From NCBI GenBank assembly GCA_023053685.1, contig JALIGW010000002.1, forward strand, positions 251,361,239 to 251,425,238: 64,000 nucleotides of DNA, read 5' to 3'. The stretch comes from Diadophis punctatus similis (lineage: Eukaryota > Chordata > Lepidosauria > Squamata > Dipsadidae). A program made the translations under genes and the position numbers. The notes under the pieces are model-generated. The model ran no database searches. It was not told the DNA's origin and saw only the letters and a list, made by a program, of their open reading frames with translations. Shown here piece by piece: positions 29,782 to 40,984 of this stretch; within the stretch, counting starts at the first letter, position 1, and each line of letters starts with the position of its first letter.

Positions 29782-30907
29782 CTTTTTTTTTTTGGTTTAA
29801 CATTGTTATTGAGTTATAAAATATAATAAGATACAGAATACAAAAGTAAATTGGGAAAATGGTGGGGAGGAAGAGGGGGAAGAGAAGTGAGGAAGGATAG
29901 GGGGGAAAAAGAAAAAGAAACATTGGCTTCCAACTCCTTCTGTTGCAGCAAAATAAGGCATTAACATCAAATCACAACTTTTTGTTTTTTTCATAATAAT
30001 ATGAGCAAGCCATTTCTATAGAAATCTATATTAATCTACTCGGTAAACCCCAAAATCAAAGTTTCATTCTTTTCCACTTCAAGCACAAAGATAGAAGCGG
30101 TCTCCATGTGGAAACCAAAGTACTTATGTTCTTTTCTTTAATCAAAATAGTCAGTTTTGCCATTTAAGCCAACTCCATCAATGTCTGCAACCATTGGTCC
30201 ATGGTAGTGTAGAAAGTTATCCCCCACCCCTCTCCTAGAAGAATGAAATATTTTGAGAAATATTAAAAAGGCAGAATATTGTATTTCCCTGGGGGAGAAA
30301 TGGAGAAACATGCTCTTGGAATGCAGCCCCCACCTTCCTTAATAGTCCATAGCAGATGTCAGCGCTTCAGAGGATAAAGAGATAGTTAGCTCCATTCATA
30401 GGCAAAAATTCCCTGCAGCAAGGTCTGAACAATGGTAGGATTAGCCCTCAGCCATAATAGGAATTACTGAACACCCTTTCAGAGCACAAGCTCCTTCGTT
30501 GCATCATCGAACCCCCCACCCCCAGCAAACTTCAACCAAACTTAGCTCAGACAAACATGACCCCACATGGCCCCATGGGAGTCTGACAACAGCCAATAGA
30601 AATACACGTTTTTGCACAGGAACAGGAAGCTCAAGTGCAAAGCCTAGAGAAGGTATAAAAACCCTTCACTCTCAACTCCCATGTGGTCAGCTGCCCAGAA
30701 CTACCCATGTGCTTCTGCTTCATCAATAAATGGACCCTCTTTCCAATCAGCCTCCACCCTCCATTTTGCCTCCAGTGGCTTTCTCCCAACTTGGAACTGG
30801 ACCTGGATATTTCTTCCAATAGTAGGAATCAAAGTGTCCTTCCATTTTTGTGCATACAAGAGTCTTGCTGCTGTCGACATACTGTATATAATAACAAAGT
30901 TTCAAAT
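29782..30907 (-). mobile_element. L1-type LINE with 16-bp target duplication, split by LTR
   Basis: Antisense insertion beginning with a T-run (poly-A side, 29783). The perfect 16-bp flanking duplication AATTTTTCAAGTTTAA is at 29766-29781 and 30908-30923. About 510 bp of LINE remain once the solo LTR at 30208-30821 is removed, so it is 5'-truncated. L1 assignment rests on the poly-A tail and the target-duplication style. A sister copy is at 18985. Confidence 0.8.
30208..30821 (+). mobile_element. Solo LTR (614 bp), family shared with 58763-59826
   Basis: Starts TGTAGAAAGTTA and ends TTCTTCCAATA (expected ...CACA), with a 4-bp duplication GTAG (30204-30207, 30822-30825). TATA box GTATAAAAACCC near 30653 and AATAAATGG near 30726. 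A second copy in opposite orientation is at 58763. No internal genes adjoin. Confidence 0.78.
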
Positions 30908-30961
30908 AATTTTTCAAGTTTAATGTCATGTGGGCGTTCTAGGATGATATCCGGTGGTGTT

Positions 30962-31200
30962 ACTCTCAGGTTGCATCATCCTAAAGGTGCTTTTTCTAAA
31001 AGGCAACTGGACTTTCTTGGTTTTTCCTTGAAAACGTTTCGCTTCTCATCCCAGAAGCTTCTTCAGTTCAGTTCTTCAGAAGCTTCTTGGATGAGAAGCG
31101 AAACGGTTTCAAGGGGAAAAAACAAAAACAAGAAAGTCCAGTTGCCTTTTGGAAAAGCACTTTTGGGACAACCATGACCAGAATGATTTGAGAATCTCCA
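30962..31200. repeat. Inverted dimer of a Penelope-like or unclassified end
   Basis: The left arm has GGCAACTGGACTTTCTTGG and GTTTCGCTTCTCATCC; the right arm is its reverse complement (GGATGAGAAGCGAAAC, CAAGAAAGTCCAGTTGCC). The arms meet at CTTCTTCAGTTCAGTTCTTC near 31066. Single-arm copies are at 40473-40606 and 55425-55530. Confidence 0.7.
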
Positions 31201-31377
31201 TAGACCTCAGGTTGCATGTTGCCAGGTTGTGCTGTAGACTGAATCGATGGATCAGGAGCCACAAAGGCCATTACAGATAGTCACACTTACTGACAGCAAA
31301 TTGGACCTGAGAACTGCGTGGCTAAGTGGCAGGGTTATAAGGCATGTCACATGACTGTGCTGATTTGGTGATTTAAT

Positions 31378-31404
31378 AATAATTATTTATTGTCATTGTA
31401 CGTA

Positions 31405-31474
<70 letters not shown>

Positions 31475-31476
31475 GA
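31378..31476. repeat. TA dinucleotide array
   Basis: GTACATATATAT then about 30 TA units, at a LINE-like TTATTGTCATTGTACGTA end. A SINE follows at once. Confidence 0.85.
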
Positions 31477-31717
31477 GCCAAGGTGGCGCAGTGGTTAAAA
31501 GCAGCACTGCAACCTACGTCAGCTGACTGCTAGTTCAGCAGTTCAGCTGTTCAAATCTCACCGGCTCAAGGTTGACTCAGCCTTCCATCCTTCTGAGGTC
31601 GGTAAAATGAGGACCCAGATTGTTGGGGGCAATATGCTGAACTCTGTAAACCGCTTAGAGAGGGCTGTAAAGCACTATGAAGCAGTATATAAGTCTAAGT
31701 GCTATTGCTATTGCTAT
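31477..31717 (+). mobile_element. Sauria-type SINE
   Basis: GAGCCAAGGTGGCGCAGTGG to the TATTGCTATTGCTA tail. Interrupts a LINE 3' end that resumes at ACAACGAAATTCACATAACG. Confidence 0.92.
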
Positions 31718-32411
31718 ACACAGTACACCCATACAACGAAATTCACATAACGCTTCAAGACCAGTCCCAACACACATAGCAATCCCTAAAACACACCCCA
31801 CCCGCCACAAATTCCCCACCCTGAACCACCCAAACATCCACACAACAGACCAAGTAATACTATCCAACAGATTTACTGAGAAGCATTTTGCCACATGAGC
31901 AACCGTATACATTATAAACAATATACATTGATATTGCACGCTCCAGAAGCGACCTTCTCTCTGAAGTGCCATTTTTCTACCAATTATCTCTCTCTTTTTT
32001 TTCCTTCTTGTTTTTCAGACCAATCGTTTAATTCTAAAGGAAGACCTTTACCAATGTACCTCTTCGGTAGGAACAGAGTGCCGGTGTTACAGCAGAATGT
32101 CAGAAAAGGGAATACAGAGGAAGTGTGCTATAAAACACATTTTACTTGGGTTGAGGAATGAATTCTGCACCCTTCCACCAAAATCTAGCCCTGGTCTTCA
32201 ATCTCACATTTCCAACCTTTTTTTGCTAAGAATTGTAATCAGTTGGGTGATCTGTTGTATGTTTCTGTTTATGACTGTTTATGACTGTTGCTTTTTTTTT
32301 TCAATATGGAGGAAATTGTACAACATCAGCAATACAAGTCCTGAGATCCTCCATCAATCTGATGTGGGTTTTTGCGTCTTCTTGAAATTAAAGCATCCCA
32401 CGCTCGCGATC
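31718..32411. other. LINE tail remnant, rest unidentified
   Basis: 31718-31900 looks like LINE 3' UTR. I see no gene in the remainder. Confidence 0.35.
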
Positions 32412-32964
32412 CAGTGGTGGGTTCCTACCGGTGCAGTCCACTCTATAGCACCGGTAGCGGCCCGCAGGTGACGTCACAGTACCGGTGCGGTCGGTTGCCA
32501 GTGCCTGGGTGCCGCCATTTTTAAAAAAAATTTTAAATTTTTTTTAAAAAATTTCTTCTGCGCATGCCCAGAAGCCGAGCTTCTGGCACTGCGCATGCGC
32601 TGCCTTCCCACCCCACAGTGAGTCCAAGCAGGGGAGGATGGCTGAGGGAGCGCATGAGACGCTGAAAGAACAGGCGGCAGGATCTATCTCCATTCCCCTC
32701 CCTTCAGCAGTCCGAGAAGCCACGAACGTGCGATGATGATCCTAGGCATTTTCGCATGTTTGAGGCTTCTTGAGCTGCTGAGGGGAAGGGGAATGGGTGG
32801 CAGGACCTATCTCAGTTCCCCTCTCTTCAGCAGTCCGAGAAGCCACGCCCACCCAGTCACATGGCTGGCAAGCCACGCCACCCGGTCACATGGCTGGCAA
32901 GCCACACCCACAAAATAAGCCATGCCCACAGAGTGGTAGTAAAAAAAATAGGAACCCGCCCCTG
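32412..32964 (+). mobile_element. hAT-type element (CAGTGGTGGGTTCCTACC ends)
   Basis: 553 bp with ends CAGTGGTGGGTTCCTACC and AGGAACCCGCCCCTG and a perfect 8-bp duplication TCGCGATC (32404-32411, 32965-32972). GC-rich left part with GCGCATGCGC, and repeated CACATGGCTGGCAAGCCAC units at about 32860-32908. Confidence 0.9.
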
Positions 32965-33189
32965 TCGCGATCCCTTCCTTTTTCCCATCCATGGGTTGGG
33001 AATCACGTTTGTTGAGAATGATAAAGCAGCCCCTTATACCCAACGGCCAAAATGCACACTTTCCTATCCATGGACAGGCAAAGTACAACCAAGAGTTGCG
33101 TCCTGATTCTCCTCTTCCTTAAGGCCAGAGCAAAATCCTGCCCCATGATTCTTAACAATTTAGGATAAGGAATACAGGGAGTTTGTTTG

Positions 33190-34845
33190 TTTAGTAAATT
33201 TATATTGCTGCCTATTCGCACATGGCGACTCAAGGCAGTTTACATGAATATAAAAACATAATATATAAAAAATAGAACTAATAGAAGAAAATAATCAAAT
33301 AATAAATTAATATTTATAATAAAATAATATAATAGCCCCCCACTGCCCCACCCCGGCAACAACACACCACACAAGCCATTTAATGGGCTCCATCCCGCTC
33401 TGGGTTCCCCAGGCCTGCTGGTAGAACCAGGTCTTCAGGCCCTTCCTAAAGAGTGTTAAAATCAGGGCCATTCTAATCACTGGGGGAATGATGTTCCAGA
33501 GAGAGGGAGCCACCACGGAGAAGGCCCTTCTTCTGGGTCCCACCAGGTGTATCTCCCTAGGGCAGGGGTAGGCAAAGTTGGCTCTTCTATGACTCGTGGA
33601 CTTCAACTCCCAGAATTTCTGAGTCAATCATGCTAGCTTAGGAATTCTGGGAGTTGAAGTCCACAAGTTATAGAAGAGCCAACTTTGCCTACCCCTGCCC
33701 TAGGGGATGGGACCCGCAACATTCCTTGCCTCTCCGCTCTGGTGGGTCAGGTAGATCTGACCGGCAAGAGACAGTCCCTCAGATAACTTGGTCCCAAGTC
33801 ATGAAGGGCTTTAAAGGTGACAACCAGCACCTTGAATTGTACCCCGAAGCAAATCGGCAACCAATGCAACTCCCGCAGGAGGGGTGATACATGTGCACAC
33901 CGAGGTCTGCACAAAACCATGCGGGCCCTTGCATTTTGCACCAACTGGAGCTTCCGGATGCTTATCAAGGGCAGCACCATGTAGAGCGTGTTGCAATAGT
34001 CAAGACGGGAAGTGACTAGGGCATGAGTGACCGTGAGTAAGGATTGTCGGTCCAGGAAAGGGTGTAACTGATGCATGACCCGCAGTTGCGCAAAGGCCCT
34101 CCTGGCCATGACCGCCACCTACTCTTCGAGCAGGAGTAGTGAGTCCAGGGGAACCCCCCAGATTACGCACTGTTTGGGGCAGTGCCATCCCATCCAAGAC
34201 CAAAGGTGGCAATTCTCCATGGGCCAAAGAACCCCAAACCCAGAGCCACTCGGTCTTGCCAGGGTTTAGTTTCAACCCGTTGCTCCCCATCCAGCCCCCT
34301 AACAGCCTTCAGGCACTGCGAGAGGGAAGACATGTCATCGCTTAACTCACTATGGGCCGAGACATACAGCTGAGTATCATCAGCATATTGATGATACCTC
34401 AGTTTATGGTGATGGATGATCTCACCCAGTGGCTTCATGTAGAAGTTGAACAGGAGTGGAGAGAGTACTGAGCCCTGCAGGATCCCACAAAGCAGTGGGT
34501 GAGGGCTGGATCTGTCCCCTCCTATCAACACTGACTGAGAGCGGCCGCAGAGGAAAGAGGTGAACATAAGGAGGAAGGATAGCACAGGGCCTCCCACCAC
34601 CATCCCCCAAAACTACTCCAGAAGAATACCATGGTCGATGGCATCGAAAACTGCCGAGAGGTCAAGTAGAGCAAGGATGGATGCAGTCTACCCCCATCCC
34701 GCTCCCGCCAAAGGTCATCCAAAAGCGTGACCAATGCCGTTTCTCTCCCATATCCAGGCCTGAATCCTGACTAGTAGGGGTCTAGATAATCCGTTTCATC
34801 CAGAAACCTCTGGAGCTGCGGTGCAACCACCTTCTCAACAACCTC
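33190..34845 (-). mobile_element. L2-type LINE, antisense, with RT remnants
   Basis: The - strand encodes the YADDTQLYVS catalytic box and VLSPLLFN (34163-34603), NGLKLNPGKTEWLWV, and the C-terminal region SRLDYCNTLY...VQNARARMV...LRELHWLPI (33747-34118). This is the order in L2-group ORF2. Frameshifts separate the pieces. A palindromic MITE interrupts the 3' part at 33563-33697. Inactive. Confidence 0.85.
33563..33697. mobile_element. Foldback hAT-type MITE in L2
   Basis: A 135-bp palindrome (CAGGGGTAGGCAAAGTTGG ends; central GAATTCTGGGAGTTGAAGTC) with a perfect 8-bp duplication CCCTAGGG (33555-33562, 33698-33705). Confidence 0.92.
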
Positions 34846-35215
34846 TCGACTTAGGACCACAATTGAGCCCAACATTTCTGTTGCTAAGTGAGACATTCGT
34901 TAAGTGAGCTTTTCCCCATTTTGCGACCCTTCTTGTCACAGTTGTTATGTGAATCACTGCTGTTAAGTTAGTAATATGTTTGTTAAGTGAATCTGGCTTC
35001 TCCATTGACTTTGCTTGTCAGAAGGTCACAAAAGGTGATCACGTGACTCCGGGACACTGCAACCATCATAAATGCAGGTTGTCCCTGACTTACAACAGTT
35101 CATTTAGTGACCGTTCGAAGTTACAACGGCACTGAAAAAAAATGATATGACCACTTTTCACATTTATGACCGTTGCAGCATTCCCCATGGTCACGAGATT
35201 TACCTTTGGCTGCTT
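34846..35215. mobile_element. Two partial CAGGTAGTCC MITEs, opposite orientation
   Basis: An antisense body at 34846-35070, then a sense left end (AGGTTGTCCCTGACTTACAA, 35076-35200). Confidence 0.7.
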
Positions 35216-35380
35216 GACAAGTGTTTTGGAAAATAAATTGACCCCCTCTTCTTTGTGGCAGCCTCTCAAATACTGGAAGATGCTTTCATGTCCCCCTAGT
35301 CCTTCTTTTCTCTAGACTAGTCAAAACCAAATCCTGCAACCGTTCTTCCTATGTTTTAGTCTCCAGGCCTTTAATCATTG
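35216..35380 (-). mobile_element. CR1 LINE fragment, antisense
   Basis: GGAAAATAAATTGACCCCCT to TATGTTTTAGTCTCCAGGCC, part of the ORF2 C-terminus. Confidence 0.8.
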
Positions 35381-35417
35381 CTACATTGGTAGATGCTTGT
35401 CTGTGACATTGTACATT

Positions 35418-35695
35418 GTCTTGTGATGGGGAGGTCACATCAGGTGAAGGTCATTGGGAGGTGAAGTGCTGGTTTGGGGGGGGGGGGGTTGGGGTCTTGT
35501 TGAAGGTTGGTGCAAGACCCATCACTAAACCTTCACCTGACATGACCCTCCCATCACAAGACCTACTGACTACACGAAAACCTTATAAGCAGAAGAACAC
35601 CAGCTCCGACATTCTCCAAATTCTGCTGAAGATGTTACCTGGTAACGAAACATTTGGAAACAAACCCACAAATTCGGAGAACAAACCTTCACCCT
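35418..35695 (+). mobile_element. Penelope-like end region with inverted repeat
   Basis: GAAGATGTTACCTGGTAACG and AAACATTTGGAAACAAACCC match the Penelope-like ends elsewhere. Upstream, CTTGTGATGGGGAGGTCA (35420) pairs with TGACCCTCCCATCACAAG (35544), forming a stem around a G-run. Confidence 0.55.
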
Positions 35696-35707
35696 CATTG
35701 TATAGGG

Positions 35708-36380
35708 TCGTGATGGCGAACCTATGGCACACGTGCCACAAGTGGCACATGGTACCATGTCGGTGGGCACGTGACCTCAGGTCTGACCAGCTGATTTTCG
35801 GGCCTTCTGGGCACACTGGGAGTTGGGAAACAGGCTGTTTCCAGCCTCGGGAGGGGGTGGGGAAGGCCTGTTTTTTGCTCTCCCCAAGCTCCAGAGCTTT
35901 TCTAGTACCCTGGGGAGGGCGAAAACAGCCTTCCCCACCCCTCCTGAGGCCCTCCCGAGGCAGAAAATGGCCCATTTGCCGACTTCCCGTTAGACTGGAA
36001 GTTCTGTTTTTTTGCTCTCCCCAGGCTTCAGAGCCTTTCTAGGAGCCTGGGGAGGGAGAAAATGGCCTCCCCACCCCGGAAGCCCTCCGGAGGCCAGAAA
36101 TGGCCCGTTTCCCAACATGAAACAGGCCATTTCTGGCCTCCGGAGGGCCTCCGGGGTGGGGGTGGGGAAGGCCTTTTTCACCCTTCCCAGGCTCCTAAAA
36201 AGGCTCTGAAGCCTGGGGAGAGCGAAAACAGGCGTGCCATCGTGTGCCAGGGGCGGGGGGGTCAAGTGCGCATGTGCTGGGGCCCTCCACATGAAATTAT
36301 GGGTGTGGGCACACACACGCATGACCACCCCCGCACTCCCCCCTTTTGGCACACAAACCAAAAAAGGTTCGCCATCACAG
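35708..36380 (+). mobile_element. hAT-type element (GTGATGGCGAACC family)
   Basis: 673 bp. Ends TCGTGATGGCGAACC and GGTTCGCCATCACAG, with 8-bp duplication GTATAGGG (35700-35707, 36381-36388). Interior modules of GAGGGCGAAAACAG/CTCTCCCCAGGCT type alternate in orientation. Inserted at a CR1 3' tail (36381-36455 is CR1 tail). Confidence 0.85.
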
Positions 36381-36498
36381 GTATAGGGTCTCCTGCTAGA
36401 GCAGGGGGTTATACTACAAGATCTCCACGGTCCCTTCTAACTCTCTTATTCTGTTAACAAAATTTAGCATACTCAGCTGCCAAGTTTTTAAAGCAGTA

Positions 36499-36656
36499 CA
36501 GGTAGTCCTCGACTTACAACAGTTTGTTTAGTGACCGTTCGAAGTTACAACAGCACTGAAAAAAGTGACTTATTACAATTTTTCACACTTATGATCGTTG
36601 TAGCATCCTCATGGTCAGGTGATTTACATTCAGATTATTATTATTATTATTATTAT

Positions 36657-36709
<53 letters not shown>

Positions 36710-37010
36710 TTGGTTCTTATAGGCCGCCCAACTCCCATAGGACTCAGGGCGGCATGACAACTGATTCACATTTATGACAGTTGCAGTGTCCCGGGGTCAT
36801 GTGATCCCCTTTTGCAACCTTCTGACAAGCAAAGCCAATGGGAAAGCCAGATTCACTTAACAACTGTGTTACTAATTTTACAACTGTGGCAATTCACTTA
36901 ACAAATGTGGAACGAAAAGTCGTAAACTGGGGCAAAACTCACTTAACAAATTTCTCACTTAGCAATGTAAATTCTGGGCTCCTCTGTGGTTGTACGTCGA
37001 GGACTACCTG
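36499..37010 (+). mobile_element. CAGGTAGTCC MITE with L2 tail and triplet array inside
   Basis: Both MITE ends are present (CAGGTAGTCCTCGACTTA; GTCGAGGACTACCTG). 36637-36768 is an inserted L2-type 3' tail (TAGGCCGCCCAACTCCCATA) with TTA and GTA triplet arrays. Confidence 0.82.
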
Positions 37011-37014
37011 TATT

Positions 37015-37100
37015 TCTCAACCTTGCCAACATTAAGATGTGTGGGCATCAACTTGAGTTGAAATCGGGACATCTTAGAAGTTACCAAGTTGCAAAAAAAC
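37015..37100. mobile_element. Decayed foldback MITE
   Basis: TTTCTCAACCTTGCCAACAT and complement-like GATGTCCC/AGTTACCAAG. No duplication visible. Confidence 0.45.
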
Positions 37101-37154
37101 TGATTTAAAGTGAATATCCAAGGCTTTTAGCCCTGGCAGTGAGTTCAAAAATAA

Positions 37155-37548
37155 AGATAGCTCTCGACTTATAACAATTCATTCAGTGACTGTTCAAAGT
37201 TACCATGGCACTAAAAAAATGTGACTTATGACCGTTTTTCACAGTTACGACTTTTTCAGCATTCTCAGGATCGTGTGATCAAAATTAAGATGCTGGACAG
37301 CTGCTTCCTATTTACAATCTTTGCTGTGTCCCAAGGTCACGCGATCGCTTTTTGCGAGCTTCTGACCAGCAAAGTCCATGGGAAGGCCAGATTCACTTAA
37401 CAACAGTGTGACTAATTTAAGAACTGCAATGATTCGCTTAACAAAAGAGGAGAGAAATGTCGTAAAATGGAGCAAACTCACTTCGTGAATTTCTCACTTA
37501 ACTATGTATTTTGAGCTTATTTGTAGTTGTAAGTTGGAGACCATCTTT
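37155..37548 (+). mobile_element. TA-flanked MITE (CAGGTAGTCC family), diverged
   Basis: ATAGCTCTCGACTTATAACA to GTAAGTTGGAGACCATC. Confidence 0.72.
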
Positions 37549-37564
37549 AGTCGGGAAAATACAT

Positions 37565-37856
37565 GTAGTCTTCAACTTAGAGCTAAAAAAATCTGTTGCT
37601 AAGTGAGACAGTTAAGCGAATTTTGCCCCATTTCCCAATCTTTCTTGCCACAGTTGTTAAGTTGAATATTGCAATTGTTCATAGCAATAGCCATAGCACT
37701 TAAGACTTACATACCGCTCCGTAGTGTTTTCCAGCCCTCTCTAAGTGGTTTACAGAGTCAGCCTATTGTCCCCAACCAATCTGGGTCCTCACTTTACCGA
37801 CCTAGGAAGGACGAGAGGATGAGTCAACCTTAGCGACCTTAATTTACTAACCGAGT

Positions 37857-37895
<39 letters not shown>

Positions 37896-38165
37896 TTATT
37901 TATTTATTTATTAATGATTGATTGATTGATTGATTGCATTTATATGCCGCTCAACTCCGCAGGAAGTTAAGTTAGTAACTGAGTCCTTCGGGAGTTGGGC
38001 GGCATATAAGAAAGCCAAATAAATAAATAAATAAATAAAACATGGCTGATAAGTGAATCTGGCTTCCCCATGGACTTTGCTTGTCAGAAGGTCATAAGTC
38101 ACATTTTTTCCTGTGCTGTTGTAACTTTGAACACTGGCTAAATGTGCTGTTGTTATGTCGAGGAG
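37565..38165 (-). mobile_element. CAGGTAGTCC MITE, antisense, with SINE and L2 tails inserted
   Basis: MITE parts at 37565-37680 and 38043-38165. 37682-37840 is an antisense Sauria-type SINE lacking its head. 37855-38040 holds TTTA repeats and two inverted L2 3' tails (TATGCCGCTCAACTCCGCAG; GGGAGTTGGGCGGCATATAA). Confidence 0.72.
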
Positions 38166-38321
38166 TATCAACTGCAGTGGTTCACCTAACGGCTGGGGCA
38201 AGAAAGGTGGTAAAATGAGGCGAAATTCACTTAAGAACAGGAATGTTGGACTCAATGTTGTGATCGTAAAGTCGAGGATTCCCTGTACCCAAAGATGCAG
38301 GAGCAGCAGCAAATGTTTTAT

Positions 38322-38535
<214 letters not shown>

Positions 38536-38539
38536 GTCA

Positions 38540-38738
38540 AGTACGTGTTGGTAATATACATAGATATAACTTGTTTATATACATAAGATGAATACTGATA
38601 AGAGGGAACATTAGGACAGGGACAGTAGGCACGCTGGTGCACTTATGCACGCCCCTTACTGACCTCTTAGGAATCGGGTGAGGTCAACAGTGGACAGTCT
38701 AAGGGTAAAGTTTTGGGGTCTTTTTACACACATTAATT
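38540..38738 (-). mobile_element. LINE family A 3' end, antisense
   Basis: GTCAAGTACGTGTTGGTAAT to GGACAGTCTAAGGGTAAAG, nearly identical to 59395-59783. Confidence 0.85.
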
Positions 38739-38819
38739 AATTAATTTACACACATTAATTGTTGCCTTTACACACACATACACACATATATATATACATA
38801 CATACATACACATATACAA

Positions 38820-39300
38820 ACACAGAAGGAACCTTTCGGACCACCACCACCCTCTCCACCCGCACCTCCAATCCGCCTTCCGCGAGGCTGGCGATTTCGC
38901 GCCAAGGGAAAAGGACGCTTATAAAGGCTCCCCAGATCTGCCGCGCATCTTCCCGCCGGCGCCGCAATGGTTAAACGGGCCAGCGAGCTCCGTCGCTTAG
39001 AGAGACAGGAAACGTGGAGCAAACTGGGGGAGGCGGAGGTGGGTGGGCCGCGGCCGGCCCCGGAATCGCTGCACTTTCCTGTCCTACCGTGCCCGGGGGT
39101 CGGGCACCGGCCGTAGCAAGAACGGGAAAGCGGAGGATCGCTGAGCTCCGGTGCGTGGAGGGAGGAAGGCGCTCCGAGCGCAAATCGCAAGCGGCGAGGA
39201 AACAATTGCGCGTGGGGGCGATCGCTTGCAAGCGGGGGGTGGGGGTGGGCTTTCTTGCCTTCTAAGCCCACGCAGCCTCTCCCCCCCCCTTGGAGGGGGA
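38820..39300 (+). promoter_or_regulatory. CpG island, probable promoter and 5' exon of gene 2
   Basis: A CpG-dense block (GGCCGCGGCCGGCCCCGG near 39047) free of repeats, 3.4 kb upstream of the gene 2 SCAN exon on the same strand. Several possible donors exist (GGAG|GTGGGT near 39039; TCCG|GTGCGT near 39150); none stands out. CA-repeat DNA precedes it. Assignment to gene 2 is inferred from spacing, which mirrors gene 1. The - strand frame through it is compositional. Confidence 0.5.
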
Positions 39301-39557
39301 AATGCTTTGGCTTTCTTTTACTAAAGCTACTCCCATCCTGTTGCAAAGATCGAGGCTGACACCCCCCTCCCCCCCAAAAAAAGAAACTGGTTAGTGAGCT
39401 TTGATTTGGGGCACGAATTGGGCGGGAAGGAGTGAGACAGAAGGAACCCTTCATTGGGGAGGGTGGATTTGAAAGCTCTTGCGTGTGCGGCTAGTACAAT
39501 GTTTTGGGTGAGCTTTAAGCATCCTTTGTTGACTAGATTCAGTTTGTTTCTGATCAG

Positions 39558-40156
39558 AATAGAGCTGGAAGGGACCTTGGAGGACTTCTAGTCCAGCCCC
39601 CTGCTCAAGCAGCAGTAGCCCCTCTTAGATTTAGATTTAGATTTAGATTTAGATTTATTATTAGAGTTGGAAGGGACCTTGTAGGTCATCTAGTCCAACC
39701 CCCTGCTCAAGCAGGAGTTCCTACACCATTTGAGACAGATGGCAGTCCAGTCTCCCTTTGAAGGTCGCAAGTGTTGGGGCTCTCACAACCTCCGCTGGCA
39801 AGCTGTTCCACTGGTTGATCCCTCTCACCGTCAGAAAGTTTCTCCTCACTTCCAGGTTGAATCTCTCCTTGGTCAGCTTCCATCCGTTATTCCTTGTTTG
39901 GTTTCTGGTGCCATAGAGAACAGCCTGACCCCCTCCCTTCTGTGGTATCCCCTCAAGTATTGGAACACTGCTATCATGTCACCCCTGGTCCTTCTCTTCG
40001 CCAGACTGGCCAAGCTCAGTTCCTGCAACCGCTCTTTGTATGTTTTATTTTTCAGACCCTTTATCATCCTGGTTGCTCTCTTCTGCACTTTCTCTAGGGT
40101 TTCAATGTCTTTTTTGTAGTGTGGTGACCAAAACTGGATGCAGTGACCAAAGTCTG
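39558..40156 (-). mobile_element. CR1 LINE ends, antisense, with TTTAGA hexamers
   Basis: A short CR1 3' tail (39558-39622), five TTTAGA units (39629-39658), then a second CR1 3' tail with ORF2 C-terminus to 40156, where a palindromic MITE follows. Confidence 0.85.
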
Positions 40157-40288
40157 CAGGGGTCTCCAACCTTGGCAACTTTAAGACTTGTGGACTCCAA
40201 CTCCCAGAATTCCTCAGGCAGCAAGCTTGCTGAGGAATTCTGGGAGTTGGTCCACAAGTCTTAAAGTTGCCAAGGTTGGAGACCCCTG
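40157..40288. mobile_element. Foldback hAT-type MITE lacking a target duplication
   Basis: CAGGGGTCTCCAACCTTGGC ends, about 65-bp arms. Flanks AAAGTCTG and GTCTAGAG do not match. It separates an antisense CR1 from a sense CR1. Confidence 0.85.
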
Positions 40289-40925
40289 GTCTAGAGAAAA
40301 GAAGGACTAAGGGGGACATGATAGCAGTATTATTCCAATGTTTGAGTGGTTGCCACAAACAGAAAGGAGTCAGTTTATTTTCCAAAGCACCAGAAGGAAA
40401 AGACAAGAAACAATGGATGGAAACTAATCAAGGAGAGAAGCAACCTGGAATTAAGGAGAAACTTCCTAACAGAAATGTCTGTGGAGATTCTCAGTCATTC
40501 AGGTCATGGTTGTCCCAAAGGTGCTTTTTTCAAGAGGCAACTGGACTTTCTGTTTTTTTTTCTTTGAAGATGTTTGGCTTCTCATCCAAGAAGCTTCTTC
40601 ATCCTAACAGAAACTTCCTAAGGGTGAGGACAATTAACCAGTGGAACAGCTTGCCATAAGAGGTTGTAGGTGCTTCATCCCTGGAGGTTTTGAAGAAAAG
40701 ACTGGACAGCCACTTGTCTGAAATTGTATAGGGTCTCCTGCTTGAACAGGGGGCTGGACTAGAAGACCTCCAAGGTCCCTTCCAGCTGTATTCTGATTCA
40801 TTTCAAACAAGTGGCTCTCTTCTTTAAAAAAATTCCAGTGATGAAGCACCACAACTTCTGAAGGCAAGCTCTTCTATTGGTTAATTGTTCTCACTGTTGG
40901 GAAGTTTCTCCTTAATTCCAGGTTG
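40289..40925 (+). mobile_element. CR1 LINE 3' end, sense, with insertion, then antisense piece
   Basis: ORF2 C-terminus and tail from 40293 to about 40800. A 134-bp insert (40473-40606, the GGCAACTGGAC repeat) has direct flanks CCTAACAGAAA. 40805-40925 is a separate antisense CR1 piece. Confidence 0.8.
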
Positions 40926-40984
40926 CATCTGATTTACATCCCATCTTTCATGCAGGAGCTTAAAGCTATTAATATCCCTTGTAG

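Noticed and set aside
38768..39454. 228-codon frame on the - strand over the CpG island
   Set aside because: Compositional; runs into a CA repeat and has no domain. Kept only as a promoter-type region.
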